NCBI GenBank assembly: GCA_015039365.1
Contig: WION01000036.1
Location: 62,001 to 126,000 of the forward strand
Direction: 5' to 3'
Origin: Amanita rubescens
Taxonomy: Eukaryota; Basidiomycota; Agaricomycetes; Agaricales; Amanitaceae
Length of the DNA stretch: 64,000 nucleotides
Part shown: in pieces, positions 23,171-36,360 of the stretch
Position numbering within the stretch: the stretch's first letter is position 1
Layout of the letters: each line of letters starts with the position of its first letter
Notes under the pieces: generated by a model
Told to the model about the DNA's origin: nothing
The model's input: only the letters and a program-made list of their open reading frames with translations
The model's database searches: none
Position numbers and translations under genes: made by a program

Positions 23171-25644
23171 ACTAAACGGAAAAAAATAATATGTGCCAAG
23201 GCTGACATGTGACGTACAGTATGGATCGCCATCTTCAATTCAGCGTCCCTACTAACCTGCTTTGCAGCGCCGGTCGTATGAGAAACGCGGGCCTATTCTA
23301 AATTTCTACCCACTTGGATGGGATTTTGCTAATGATGGTTGTCCGACACAGTCGTTATCGCGATCAACATTGGTGATCTGTCCTTTGGCCAATGTATGAG
23401 TTGGAAAACATCCTGCACAGTGCCAACGCTCGGAGGTTGGCGGTACGCATCTATCCTCTTTGCCCTCTGTCGAATTTGACCGCCCTGATTTGGTAGCAAT
23501 GTCGACCCCGCCCCCCCCAGTATTGCGCATTCGTCATACCCCACTATGGGCCATGCCGGGACCCAGACTAAAATACCCAGCTTGGTACTATCCTCTGGTG
23601 GCATATTCTCTCGCGCCATTCTGGGCCCGTTCTGAGCCTGTTAATGATTTATGCAAGTGTACGCTTGACTAGAACCGAAACGTTCCAGCCGGCGCCCAAC
23701 GCTTACCGTCTCCGATGGCGACGTATTCGCGGCTAACTGAGGACCCATTCTCCATTCACGTAGCTCAAGATCATGTGGACGATCATTGCAGATACCGTTA
23801 CCTGAGCTTCGAGCGAGAAGGAAGGGAGCAGGCTAGGCGGCGGGAAAGCTTGTGGGTCGCCAGCGTAGTACTATCCCGCATGTCTGAAACATCAAACGAA
23901 ACGTACGAGCGCCATCAAGAAGATGATTTAATTTTATGTCAGTGATCTATTCGATGGCTACTGTTGTATTTGTTAATCATCACCCACTCATCGCAGCCTG
24001 CGTATTGACCTTTGCCGAAACAAGATGTTCTTACTAAGTGGCGTGGAGTAGGCATATGCATCACGCGAACCGAACCACGCAAGGAAACGAGACGTTCGTC
24101 ATCCATCTGGCCTCAGTGTACTGATAGTTGAAGCTCATCGAATGCCGTTTGCTTCACTGTCCAAAGTAAGCGTCGCTTTCAAACGAGGAATTGATCAGCA
24201 GGATAGGGTAATGTTATAGACATCCGTAAACGAGGATGTCACAGTTACGAGTTGTATTCGCGGCGATTCAGGTTTCTTTCAGCGAATGGTGATACAGGCT
24301 ATGCACTGAAATGATATGGGCCTGCCGCCTCGTTTCATGATTCTGTATGCTTTCAAAATTGTTATACGTAAACAACACCATAGAATATCTGGCTCACGAA
24401 AACGAATATAATCTACTCCCATCCAAACTCCTGTTCCGAGATGCAGGCATTTCAAAAGGACCAAGGACAAGGATGTGCATATAAGACCCTGGGAAATCAA
24501 AGGGGACCCTGGCGAGTACGATCCGAGGAGACAGAAGAGCAATTGGCATGAACGGCGGGTACTACCATGTAGTGGAGGAATGCGCCGGTTGTTGATGACA
24601 TAGCGATGGTGCTGGGCAAGGGGGTGGCGAGCGGCGCAGCGCCGGGCATCGGTGAGCGATGGAGGGCAAAATTATCGTGTTGGCTGGATGGTGAATGGCA
24701 TGAGCAGTGAAACTTTGAAAGTGGTGCAAGAACATACTCATTACTATAGGCGATTAAGTCTTGTGAGTGTTCCTTGCCAGAGGGGGAACCGCCAGAGAGT
24801 AAGTTGCCAAAAATGACATCGCCGACGCGTGGTATGAACAAAGCGCTGAGTGGTAAATTTTTTGACGTGGGCGGGCAGTCGGTTGGGCCACACAAGTCAC
24901 GTAGAGAGCGATGTTGTGGTGGAATGGTCGAGGTGGGAGGACATGCTCACCGGGATTGAGTGATGCGGCTCTGAGCTAGAGCGTCCTTGAACAGACTACA
25001 GAGAATCGAGATGACGTCGCGCGAGACTGTGACATTCCTCTCACGCCAGGGCTTGCTCTCCATCGTTGATATGGTACTAAATGCTTTCTTGTCTCCAACA
25101 CGGATTTGACTAAAAACAGGACTTTTCCCTTTCATCGCAGGGCTTTTTGTACTCCTCGTGTCGATGGCCGCCTATAGCTATTGTCCCACGTTCGAGTCCT
25201 CATGTAACTGGGACACCGAACCAGCGTTGGCCAGGGAAAGAAATAGAACCAAGACCGTACCCAAAGGGACATAAGTAACAACCACACAAAAAAGTCAATC
25301 ACAAAGCCTTCAAGTAACAATTGATGATGCACTTTCTCAGCCTCATTCAATGATAAGTAAATGTTCTCCACACACACACGATATTATAGTATCACAATCA
25401 GATATTGACTAAATAAGACATCCATCCATCCGAATACTATAATAAATCGAATCTTAGACTGACATCTTTATTCTTCTCGGTGGTAAGTATTGATCCGTGT
25501 GAGATCCCTGCGAACCGTCCTGCCAGTCTCTAGAAAAAAGAATCTCGGCTGCAACGGGTAGAATCTGCCTTCAATGCTTGACATGACACCAACGAGTCAG
25601 CTGTTCCTTAAAGAGCAGTGATGGGACCGTTACTGCTAGTACAA

Positions 25645-26983
25645 TCAGACCCCCTGCGACACACCTCCCCTCCACTGCTCAATACGACCAGCATCCTCGC
25701 TGGCTTTCTTAAGACGGCGTTCTTTTGCAGCCTTGGTGTTTGCCCGAAGAAATAGCATCATGTCATATTCATCCCATGTCTCCTGGTCCTCCGATTCCAC
25801 CAAAGCTCCAGCTCTACGACGATCGGCCGCCTCACGCTTCCTAATTGCAGTGGTCCTGTCGTTTATTGTTCTCTGTGGTCCTGCTTGTGTTGGGACAGGT
25901 ACCCGTGGACAAGCAGGTTTTGCGACTTTCAGAAGGACATCCGTACCACGCCCCCAGTTTTTGATAGCTGCAGCACCGTAGATGTAGTGGAGTAAAATGC
26001 CCGATGGGTAGTCCCGCTTCGGTGTACGTTTCCTGAAAGTGGCATCGCTATTGTTTGGAATAGATGACATCGTGTTTGCGTTCGGGGTTACCAGCCATTG
26101 CAGCGTGTAACGGCAACGGGGCGGATAACTGACTTTTTCCGAGATATGTTCTCGGAGGTGGCGTGGAGGAACGTCTTCAGTTTGAAGAATAGAGTTTGGA
26201 GTCTGAGAGGATTGGTGGGACATAGGACAAGACAAGCAGACGGAAAAATATGACAAACTTTGAGAATGGCTGCACGGCGTCGATCGAATGCGCGATGTAT
26301 GCCAGAGTTCGCGAAGACGCCATTGCGAATATCATTAATCTCATTCAGTTCCTTCACATTCTCGTCGTCTTTCGGTCGATTCTCTATGATCTGCTGAAGC
26401 CACTGAAATAGTAGCCGGACGATGAGACATATTCCCAGCAGAAGATTATGAAACATACTTCGGAACCACGCTTATATGGAATGATATGAAAACCATCTCC
26501 AATAAACGGATCAGTTCCTGTCCACACGCAACAAACATCACGCTCCAGCAAATCGGTGGAAAAATCGTTACGCATTTCTGTAGTTTCTGAAGGCACGTTC
26601 GTCCTGGTCTTAATGACCTCGGGGTCGATAATACTGGCGAGATCTTCGTTGAACAGATAGATATAAGTGTCGTGCGTGTACTCTGCATGACAACAATGGC
26701 ATCATGAAAGAAACATACCTAGCTCATCATATGTAACATAGTGGTATACATCTTCATCCAGGTCTTCATCGGTATCAATCTCATCACCGTCAGGTTCAAG
26801 AGCCAGTACGCCTTCAGCGCCGAGGATGCACCAACCAAGGTAGAGGAGATACTTGAGGGGCTTCAAACATAAATTATTGATGATATCCAATGGGATTTCG
26901 AGATAGAAGACCGAATTTCTGTCCTGCAGAAGAACTAACGCAACATGACCTTCGGCAACTTCAACTTCAACAGGGGAAGACAT
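25645..26983 (-). CDS. HNH_2-type nuclease-domain protein
   Basis: Four exons on the minus strand: 26719-26983, 26459-26682, 26259-26402, 25645-26202 (396 aa); all junctions are GT-AG with consistent phase. The middle contains CCVWTGTDP, GDGFHIIPYKRGSEWL and NDIRNGVF, the pattern of the HNH_2 family common in Agaricomycetes, with conserved Cys and His likely binding metal. The N-terminal block (LEIPLDIINN...YLGWCILGAEG) also fits that family. The C-terminus is Arg/Lys/Glu-rich and probably helical. I start at ATG 26983; the frame stays open further upstream without another ATG. The family's biological role is not established to my knowledge. The nuclease label rests on motif similarity. Confidence 0.8.
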
Positions 26984-27280
26984 GGTTACTGGGAGGTTGA
27001 GGTTTTCAACGGATCGCGTCACCTTTGGCGTGACGTCACCCTTGGCACCGAGCAAACACCACTAGGACAGCTTGCAGACCGTCGCTATCGCGAGAGAGTT
27101 CCACGCCATGCAACAAAGGTCCACGAGTTTGCATTTGCGTTCTGTGGGAAGTTTTGTGTTGCAGCTGTGCGTACTTTACGGCGCGAATGGGAAGAAGTCG
27201 CTTCAGATTCCACGGTTGTCTCCGAAAGTATGACAGACACGGGCGACGAAGACGTTGGAGATGAGGATGAAGAGGCTTAG

Positions 27281-28340
27281 TCTTATCGATATCGATTGAA
27301 CACGTAAAGGGTGGTAGCTTTCAATCTACAGGGAACTTTCTTCAACTCGTGGTAAGGATCTGATAGTCAAGTTCCGCATAACCTTAGTTGCCGTTTTTCG
27401 AGTGATCGCTGGCCACTCTGCGACAATCCGAAAGTGGTCGATTTGGTCTATAGGGTCATTTGTGCACCCAATAGGCGCGTTGCTCGCTCGTTAAACTGAC
27501 CATGATCCTCAGCGCCTTGAACCGGTCCATCAATTTATCTTCAATTCATATACAATAGATTCCATGCGTCGCGAATGGTGGGCCGAACTGATCGACTGTG
27601 AACCCGCACAATGTAACCAACAGCTCACGATTGCTGCATAAACTCTTATCATCTATTAGCTAAATAGATTCGAATTGCCGATGTTGCACCCTCAACCAAC
27701 ACCGCCTTTTGAACTGGTACAAATGCAGGCTGTCCCCCCGCAGCCGCATGTTTGAAGAAAAATGTCTCGGATTATGCTGGCCTATGCTACTCTAGTGGAT
27801 AGGGCGGCCCTGCCACACAGCTGGACGTAGACTATGCATGTATGAATAAGTCGAAAAAAAGAGCGGACATACCACGGGGAACGGGAACAGCAAGCTGCCT
27901 ACATTTCCTAGCACATGCCAGCATTCTTCAAGGCCAAAACTATCGCTATCAATCAACAGGAATGCTTTATTTTCAGGTAGGAATCCGTCAGGCATGAATG
28001 TTTGAATAGAACAATCCAATTGACGCCGTACGACATTTAAGATGTGGCCCATTCACACTCAATATGTCTCTTGATCGTTGTGGGAAAGATGTCATCTACT
28101 TCAGCACTGTGCTTCCTGGAGATGTACGAAACCCGTGTGACAAGCTAGCCAAACAAAGGCGATTCTGCGCTACTGCCCATTTGACATAGCAGAAGGTCTG
28201 CTTATGATTGGAGGACCCACATAACGTCAGATATTAATAACAAGGTTTCATCTAGTTGAAAAGAGTTCAATATATCACTGGCACGAGATGCAGCAAAGAC
28301 GCCTCGGCTGCAAGGTACCCTGAACAGATGAGATGCAAGC
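27281..28340. other. Intergenic, one unassigned frame
   Basis: A minus-strand frame at 27792-28052 (starts MGHILNVVRRQLDCS) is 86 codons long and reads plausibly, but I find no partner exon or family. The rest has short frames only. Confidence 0.35.
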
Positions 28341-28352
28341 AAGTTAGCGAAC

Positions 28353-28934
28353 GCGAATTTTTGGCGGCTCTGGACGATGGGGCGACGTCTGCCCTCTAAC
28401 CGTGAAACTTGGTGACTGCGATGCTGTTGTCAAGATAATCAAGACATGATCATTGGGGCCAGAATTTATCAGACAAGAGGTGTCCCACCTTAAGATAGTC
28501 AAGCAGTTAATCGGTTTGGGACGGGCGAACTTCTCGCCTGGTCCAGAGCTAGACTATATAAATATTATCATGCCAAAAATGGGCATTCCGTTGTCCGAGA
28601 CACTATTCAAAAATGACAGGACGAAAGTCGATGAACTCGTCCTAGATGAAGCAAGAAAGAAATACGACGAGTTTCATCTAGTGAATACGTAAGAGTGTTT
28701 TTGGAGTCCGGCTAGAGCTAGTTGCTTACGGTTGATAATAGAGATCGCCACGACGGAAATGTTGTGTTTAAGAAGGACAATAGTCAGTTTGGCTGGAGAG
28801 CCGAACTAATCAACTGGACATCACAAACAAAGTCGACGGTGATGAGACGCGAGACGATCCTGGACATCGTCCCGGCTAGGGCCCGTACCACGTCGCCTGG
28901 TACTTGGCATTTCGAATCGCAGTACTGGAATTAA
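28353..28934 (+). pseudogene. Protein-kinase-like remnant (FunK1-like)
   Basis: The plus strand keeps a glycine-loop-like piece (IFGGSGRWGDV), a VVKIIK stretch like the ATP-binding lysine region, IIMPKMGIPLSE, and, after an intron at 28690-28740, DRHDGNVVF, which resembles a catalytic loop, and ELINW. An in-frame TGA at 28447-28449 separates the VVKIIK part from the rest, no start codon is evident and the frame ends at 28934. It looks like a truncated, decayed member of the fungal kinase family often called FunK1. An unseen intron spanning the TGA is the alternative. Confidence 0.5.
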
Positions 28935-29125
28935 CTGCAGAGATTAGGATCTAGTTTTCATATGTCGATTTACTACTGAGAAATGGTGCTAGAAAGGAGA
29001 AAGCAGTGTAATCCTGGTTAAAGTAAATGAAGAGAGATTGGTTGTGCTACGTACGATGAAATTGCTAAATTAGTCATGTGTGATGAGGTAATCAAGCAAG
29101 CTCGTCGTTTTGCGCGACGACGACG

Positions 29126-32100
29126 ATGTCGATCCCGCGCGCTCGAACCAACCCCGCCTTTTTCTGGCGCAAACGACCTTCCGTACCGTCAGCTGCACAG
29201 AGCACCGCACCCCGCGTCTCGGAGCCCTCGTCCTCCTCCAGCCTACACACGTCGCAGCCTAGTCTCGAGATCTATGACCTCATCTCATCCTTGACGCCCC
29301 CAGCTGTCCCCTCTCTGGTCTATGCCCGTCATCTCGCTTCGGTCCTCCCAACAGCTTCCCCACTTCCGAAAAGATCTTTCTTTGTACCCATCTGGCTCTC
29401 TTTGTGCGATCCAGACAGACCAACGGCCATACAAGCTGCAGGATACGATCTTATGGGCTCGTACTTCGAGAACGAGCAAAGAGAGGAACTGACGACCGCA
29501 GATAGGTTGACGTTATTCTCACTCTTTACAATGTGCAAAGAGTGGGCCGCAGAGACTTGGGAGCCGAGGCTGAAGGCTCTCAGGGGGATGACAGGGTATG
29601 GCACAGATACCCTAGGGATCGAGGAAGCCGTCCTTGAACTGTTAAAATTTTGGATTCAAACCTCATTCGATGGCCTCCTTATCCTCGAAGCACGCGCGAT
29701 AAACGTGCAGGAGGGTATCAGCCCTCCTCCCCGATCCAGCTCGCTTATAGATGAACGCAACGAAAGAAACGATCGGGAACGGTGCATCACTCTCTGTGCA
29801 GAATTTATCTCGAAAATACTCGAAAAATCCGAAAACGTGGCTAGGATCCCCGATGAAGAGCTAGATGCTGTTATCACGTTCTATGCCACGCTAGTGGATA
29901 GGGCTGTCCAGCTGCCTAGGACAAAAGGGTACGATCCCGCAAGCGAGGAGCCAGAAGAACTTGCTCAGGTTCAACCGTCCACGCCTTCGATAACGACAAC
30001 CGGAGCGCCATCTGCCCGGTCTAATCAGACGCATAGGCGCACGACGTCGACTTCAACAATCGCTTCTGCAACTACATCTGCACCAGCAATTGGACTGGCG
30101 CACCTCAAACACCCTGCGGAAATAGCGATACATCTTTATCTAACTCATCTATCCTCCCAAGACAAGATGCTCTCGCCGCAACATCTGCAGGATATCATCC
30201 CTACTCTGTTCCGAGCTACTGCGTTTTGTGCTACGCCCTTATCTAGGCTGTCTGTCGTTTCGAGACACAATGCTTCGTCAACAGACCGATCTCAATCGCA
30301 GCCCTCCACGAGCAGCGCATCGCTCGACTGGAAGCGTGAAACAGAAGAGAGGATAACGACGTTTTTGGGTCAACTTCTCACGGGTCCTTATGCAACTCTG
30401 TCCAAACTTATCCTCAAGGTGTGGTTAGGACCTCCCGAGACGACGCCAGATATGTCCGCACCGCCGCCTTTGTTCCACTCTGAGCTTCCTCCACCGGCCG
30501 AACCTTTGACAGCAGCTCCACTCGAGCATCAGCCGTCTCCCCAGGTGCATCCGCAGCCTTTGCTAGGCCGTCAGCAAGCCTACGTACAAGGGCAACAGGT
30601 TCAACCAGGCCCAGCAACGGACCGTTTCTCTTTTATGACGAGTTCTCCAGTCCCAACGCAACCTGCGACACCCATCCCACCACTTCTATCTCTTCCACCG
30701 CCGCAGGTACCGCTAACTATGCCTACGTCGCCTATGGCGAGCTTTGTCTCACCGGTTCTGCCCTCCATCTCTGTCCACTTACAGTCCTTCCACCCGTCCC
30801 TCTCTCATCCATCATCTTCGACGCAACAGAGCGCGAGTGCGGGCTCAAGCTCAGTCCCAGCTCCGCCCTCATCAGGAAGTCATGGACAGGCAGACTACCC
30901 CCAACCACTCCATCCTACCTCTCCCACTCTATTCACGATCCACACGTGTCTCGGCGCTCATCGTACGTTACGTACTGCCCTCCGCCGCTCGCTCATCTCG
31001 CGCCTCGCGCGGACGTATATATCCCGCGAGACGAATTTCGGGTACACTATGAGTGGTGTACCCGCGAGAGTGGATGTTGAGTGGCAGGCGATGGAGCGTG
31101 CGTGGCCGAGTGTGGGCGGTTCTGGGGGTGTTGCGCCGCTTGGGGATGCCGTTGGGTTTTTGAAAGAGACCGGGGGTGTGGCGAGGGGGCATGAATGGGA
31201 TATTGTGAGGATTGGACGGACGTTGAGGTGGGCTGTCAAGTCGTGGGTTGAGTGGGAAGTGGGTGTGGAGAGGGGTGCGAGAGGGAAGGGAGGGGACAAG
31301 AAGGCAAAAGCGAAGGATGATAAGGAGGAGAGGCAGAGGTTGAGGGAGGCTACGGAACGTGTGTTGGAAGAGATTGCGGGCGTGTTGAAGGATTTGTTGC
31401 AGGAGGTGGATGAACGAGGGGATGATGATTATGAATATGCGGGAGGTGGTGCTGGATACGCTGGTGCGAACCCCAGCGGAGTGGCCGGCAGCCAGATGGA
31501 GGAAGACGAGAGTGTGGCTATTGGCGAGACGCTGTTCCAATTGGCTGGTTGGTTCAGAGGGTTAAGGTGGGTCCCAAGTTTTTATTTCCTCGGTTGGCCG
31601 TTCTAATGCATAAATGCAGGAAACTAGGAATCACTTATATCATACGCTTACATCCTCAACCTGTCTCAGCGCGACCCCGCCTTGCTCACTCGCTCTCCCA
31701 TTCTGGCGCCATCCCTCGCAGCACCACCCCCACGTCCAGTGCCGCTACGCCACCCACATTTATCTCCCCCCTTGCATGTATGGCTTCGTCTGCCCCTCTT
31801 GCACAATCTCAGCCTACACCAGGTGCCACTCCGCACCTCGGTTCATCGACTCTCATCCGCACGCTCACAACGCTCTTATCCAGATCGCATTTCACGACAC
31901 CCCTTCGCCCTCTCCTTTCTTTAACGCTTGCCTCCCTCTCAGATTACCTCACCGACTCGGACTTGGCTCCGTTGCCAGATGTCATGATGCGAATGCACGA
32001 GCTGAGTCCGACGAGCTTGGACTGGCTGGCGAATTGGAGGTCTCTTTTAGGCGTGGTGTGCGTTGTTGATGCGGGTCTTTCGACGGAGACGAAGGAGGAT

Positions 32101-35100
32101 GTTAAGCGGAGAGGCTTGGCATTGGCCCAACATGATTTGAATTGGATGGAGGAAATCGTGGCGGAGCGCGAGTCAGATCAGTGGGGAGCGTTTGCGGGAG
32201 ATTGGAGAAAACGAGGTGGTGGTGGTGAGGGTGCGGATGAAGAGGGTATTGAACCCGAACGGTGTGCAGGGTTGATTGGGATCGGTGGTCATCTGAGCAG
32301 GAGGAAAACTAGGGAGGAGGCGATGGTGGTGCTGGATAGGATGTACGATAGTGTCCGGGATATGGGGACGTACAGGCGCGCGTTGGCGGATGTCGTGTGC
32401 GAGTTTGCGACGTCAATCGTCTGGTGGGGGATTGACGCGACGAGTCTTGGGGGTGGTGCGATGCCTGCGGGATCTGCGGGGATTATGGGGATAGGTGGAG
32501 GGTTGGAGGCGCGAGACGAGTTTGAGGTTGTCTGGCGGCTCCTTGCTGATGAAGTCGTTTTGCGAACGGTGGAAGGCCTCCCAGTGAAAGACATCGAGCC
32601 ATTTTTGGATTTGATTCTTAATGTGGCTGGGGATGGTGGTGCTGGAAAGGTCTCCGCCGAAGCCAAGTCATTTGATTCGGCCACGTTGAATGGAGGAGCG
32701 GAAGGGACGGCGCCAGTAGGAGGAACACCGCTTCCTTCGGGGGCGACTTCGCCTGTCATATCGAGGATGCAGAGTGAATATGCAGGAACGGGAATTGGCA
32801 CGGGAACAATTCTGATGCCGTCGGCAACTGCGGCAGGGTCAGCGAGAGATGGGGGCAGTGGAGTCGCGAAGGACAATGCAACCAGCGGAAGCGGCTTGAT
32901 CTCGTTGTTGTCATCATTCGCTGCAGGCAAGTTTTCACCCGCCTTTGTCTTCTTTCCGATGTTGACCGGAAGCCTATGCAGGTACCACTTCCACGTCGAA
33001 TGCAAGTTCCAGTACGGGTACTAGCAGCGCTGCCACTACTGATGAGTCTTCGACTTCGTCAAATGCCACTACTACCACTAGTGCCACCTCTGCCAACAAC
33101 AACGCGCCTATTGATCCGTCTGTACGTCAGGTCAACGCCTCACCTCAGCCAATGCTTTCCCGGGAGGCTGTTTACACTGCTCGATCGTTATGCGGCGTTT
33201 GTGCACTGGTTTCGATATTCAGCCAATTGGTTTTTTCACCGTTCACGATGGACCAGGAAGGGATTCGTTTAGTAATTCAGGTGTATGAAGCCTTGGTGAG
33301 CATTGCTGGTGGTGAGTTACTTTACCCGCTTAGAGACCAAGTGTAACGAGAACAAAACAGGTTCAGGAACTATTGGACAGAATGCGACGGTTGAGGCACG
33401 CCTGACCGCGCTGATATTTTTGATGCGGTTGAGGGCTGATAGTGATCATCGCGTTTTCTTCATCCAGGATTATTACGATGGGAATGGGAGCGTTGAATCG
33501 TTAGCCGCATCAATAGGGCGATTGAAGGATGTCGGTGGAAGTGGTGGCAACGGCCGTGACAGACAAGGAGCTCTCTCACATTCCAGTAGTCTCAGCGAAC
33601 GAAGCGATGCTCATAAAGCCCGTTCAAGAGTGCCACAGGAGAGGCTGGGGAGACAGGGATCGAGAGGGAAAATTGTTGGCACTGGAGTAACTAGAAGAAC
33701 ATCAAGCCGAAGTCGATCAAGGGTTCCTGCAGGGTATTCTATTGGATTGCAACCCCAGGTGACCATCCCCGCACCGATAAAGCCCAGAGACCCATTGTGG
33801 TACTATCCTGAAGTAATACCATTTTCGGTAGAAACCGATTCGCCAAGCGAAACCCTCACGACTCACGATTCTCGGGAATCCGGTCCGCCTACTTGCTATT
33901 GCTTGCCCGTGAGCAAGCACGTCGAAATGCTCATCAGCATACTGGAAGGTGAGAAAGAGTGGGAGCTCATATCGTACGCTTTGTGTCATCTACCGCTTCA
34001 ACTCGCAAACAAGCATTTCTTCTGTGGACCCAAGACAAAGGAAATGATTTCACAGTTATTGACTGTGCTATGCTCAGGCATCTTAAACAAGTCCCTGGCT
34101 ATGGGATCTACGCGGCAGAGAGATGCACTAGGATTGGCGCACTACACGATCGAGGTACTAATCGGCTACCGACGATGTTATGAACCGCAACAAAGACACG
34201 TCCTTATGGAAGTCTTATACGCTGGTTTGAATGAAAGCCCGTCAACAACTAAATGTGTTCTCCACGCCCTCACATTGGCAGCGTTTGAAATGCCGCGCTC
34301 GACGACCAGATATCTGCCCAAGATTTTGGAGAATCTGTCGCAAATCATGTCCAATCCGGATATGGCCGTCCACATTTTGGCCTATATCAGTATCATCGCA
34401 TCACTTCCCCACCTTTATGCGAGCTTTACCCAGGAGGATTTCAAGACTGTTTTTGGCGTCGCCCTGCAATACCTTCAGCACTACAGCCGACACAATGCAT
34501 CGCCGACAATTTCTTGGGCATTATCACAGCACGTACGAGTATTGTCGTACTACGTCATCTATGTCTGGTTCCTTGCGCTTCGGTTGCCAGATAGGGTGAA
34601 ACATATCAAGTTCATTACAAGGCAACTTCTCATAGCAAATGAAGGGAACGAAGCTGTTGACGGCCCGACCGAAGTGTGCTTCGATTGGCTGGCGAGGTAC
34701 ACTTATGCTACTGCCGATCCTCGTCCCGCAAACTCTCTTCTCGCCGACGTCGTGATGAATCCAACCAATGAACAACCGTCGGAAGTAACAGAAAAAGAGA
34801 AGACATGGGTAATCGGCAATGCCGTTGTCACGATTCGTGCGCTTCCGAGGCTTGGATGGCTGGAAGTCCTAATGCGGAGGCCTAGTGGGTTCACGAAGTT
34901 CTTGTGTCGAGTGGAGAATGCACCGGTCGTAGGACCGGGTGAAGTTGACCTTGATCGCGTCTCGATACCTGCGGCGCTGCTAATGGAAAGAGATCCACCG
35001 CAGATCCTGCGTGCAGGACCCGAGGACTACGAAGGCCCACTGTTCTCGACAGAAGAGGCGCAGGTATCGCTTAACTATTCGGGGCTAATGCTAAAGGACT

Positions 35101-36127
35101 GACTTGTCGATAGACAGTGCAACTAGGGAAAATATTCGAGGCTGTGGCAGACACAGAGTATGAATTACCTCGACCGGATCCCATTACTGGATATGTATGG
35201 AAGAAGTCAGCACCTTCGCAAAGACGAAAGGAAGTAGCTGTGGATCCATCGTACTTTGCTATCCAGTTTTCTCCCTATCCCACATTCCTTAATCCGCCTA
35301 CCGTGCAAGTACGCGCAGATCCGACAACAGTGCCCAAATTTGTTAACACAATCGACCGAATACCCGTCATCGACACGCACAAAGTTGGAATCTTGTACGT
35401 CGCGCCAGGGCAGACCAACGAGGTTGAAATACTGCGCAATACGCATGGCTCCCCAGCATACACACGTTTTTTGGAGGGCATGGGCAGGCTAATCAACCTT
35501 CGTGGACAGCTAGACGTTTACGCCGGCGGGCTGGACCCCGATGAGGACGGAGAGTACGCATATGCATGGTGGGACGACATCGGCCAAATACTATACCACA
35601 CCGCAACGATGATGCCAAGTTGTGCTCACGATCCGCAATCCAATAACAAAAAGCGTCACATCGGCAATGACTACGTGCGGATTGTTTGGAACGATTCTGG
35701 ATTGCCGTATCGCTTTGATACGCTGTCTACCCAATTCCAATTTGTCAACATCGTCATCGAGCCACACTCTCCTGGTGGGATATCAGCATTTTCTGATAAA
35801 GAATACGAAAGCGAGTATTTCAAGGTCATGGTGCAACGAGCACCTGGGATGACGGAATTTGTTCCTGTGGGAAACTTTAAGCTCATCTCGGGTATGAACC
35901 TACCGTTTCTCGTCAGACAGCTTAGTCTGCTGGCCGATTGGTTCGCGTCCATTTTTGCGCAAACAAATCGCGACACAACGAGAAACGAAGTCAAGACAAA
36001 TTGGCATATGAGGCTCGAGGCGATTAGGAGATTCAAGAGCAATCTTCCGATACCAGAATCACCTGAGCTCGAAGTCGAGGGAATTATGAGGCAGGAAGCA
36101 TATAGAGACTACACGCAGGCATTCTAG
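29126..36127 (+). CDS. TSC2: Tuberin (TSC2) homologue with Rap-GAP domain
   Basis: Five exons: 29126-31566, 31620-32926, 32982-33311, 33361-35063, 35114-36127 (6795 nt, 2264 aa); all phases agree. The C-terminal exon holds the Rap/Rheb-GAP domain, with KKRHIGNDYVRIVWNDSG where the Asn of HIGND is the catalytic asparagine thumb. Upstream exons are helical-repeat-like, as in the tuberin N-terminal region, with low-complexity Ser/Pro/Thr linkers (about residues 270-330, 430-600, 850-950). In the TSC complex, tuberin stimulates GTP hydrolysis by Rheb and so restrains TORC1. The second intron appears to be GC-AG (gcaagt at 32927); the others are GT-AG. It is longer than the human protein because of the linkers. 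The start is the first ATG of the open frame. Confidence 0.9.
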
Positions 36128-36360
36128 AACGCATCGATTCTGTTTTTAAAAGTATGGTACAACGTTATCAATCGGATATAACCGAGCAACCTTTTGTGTA
36201 TTAGCAATTATCAACAAGGACTCGGTAAGATTCGGGCCCTGGGCGGTAAAAAGTACAATGGTGTCACTGGGTGGACTTTTAGAGGGCCGTGACCGAATCA
36301 ATAATAGTTTTCAGGGCGTCGGAAGGTCCATTCGGTATCACCCCCGGTGGCAGTGTTTGG

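Larger units (their letters stand above)
17865..24977 (-). repeat. Right arm of 17.7-kb imperfect palindrome
   Basis: Reverse-complement match of 7279-14965. The outer edge is near 24977, where the plus strand reads gcggctctgagc. The arm is shorter, lacking about five array units and one copy of the inner tandem duplication, and carries many small differences. The GTPase exons stay open, while the small membrane gene and upstream frames are broken. Confidence 0.85.

Noticed and set aside
24947..25377. Minus-strand frames with a hydrophobic stretch beside the right arm
   Set aside because: No family, no convincing splice link and no match near the left arm.
26945..27280. Plus-strand frame with acidic tail
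   Set aside because: Overlaps the first exon of the HNH_2 gene on the other strand and shows no family; probably a shadow.
29285..35500. Many minus-strand and alternate-frame ORFs across the TSC2 gene
   Set aside because: Shadows of a continuous, phase-consistent large gene.
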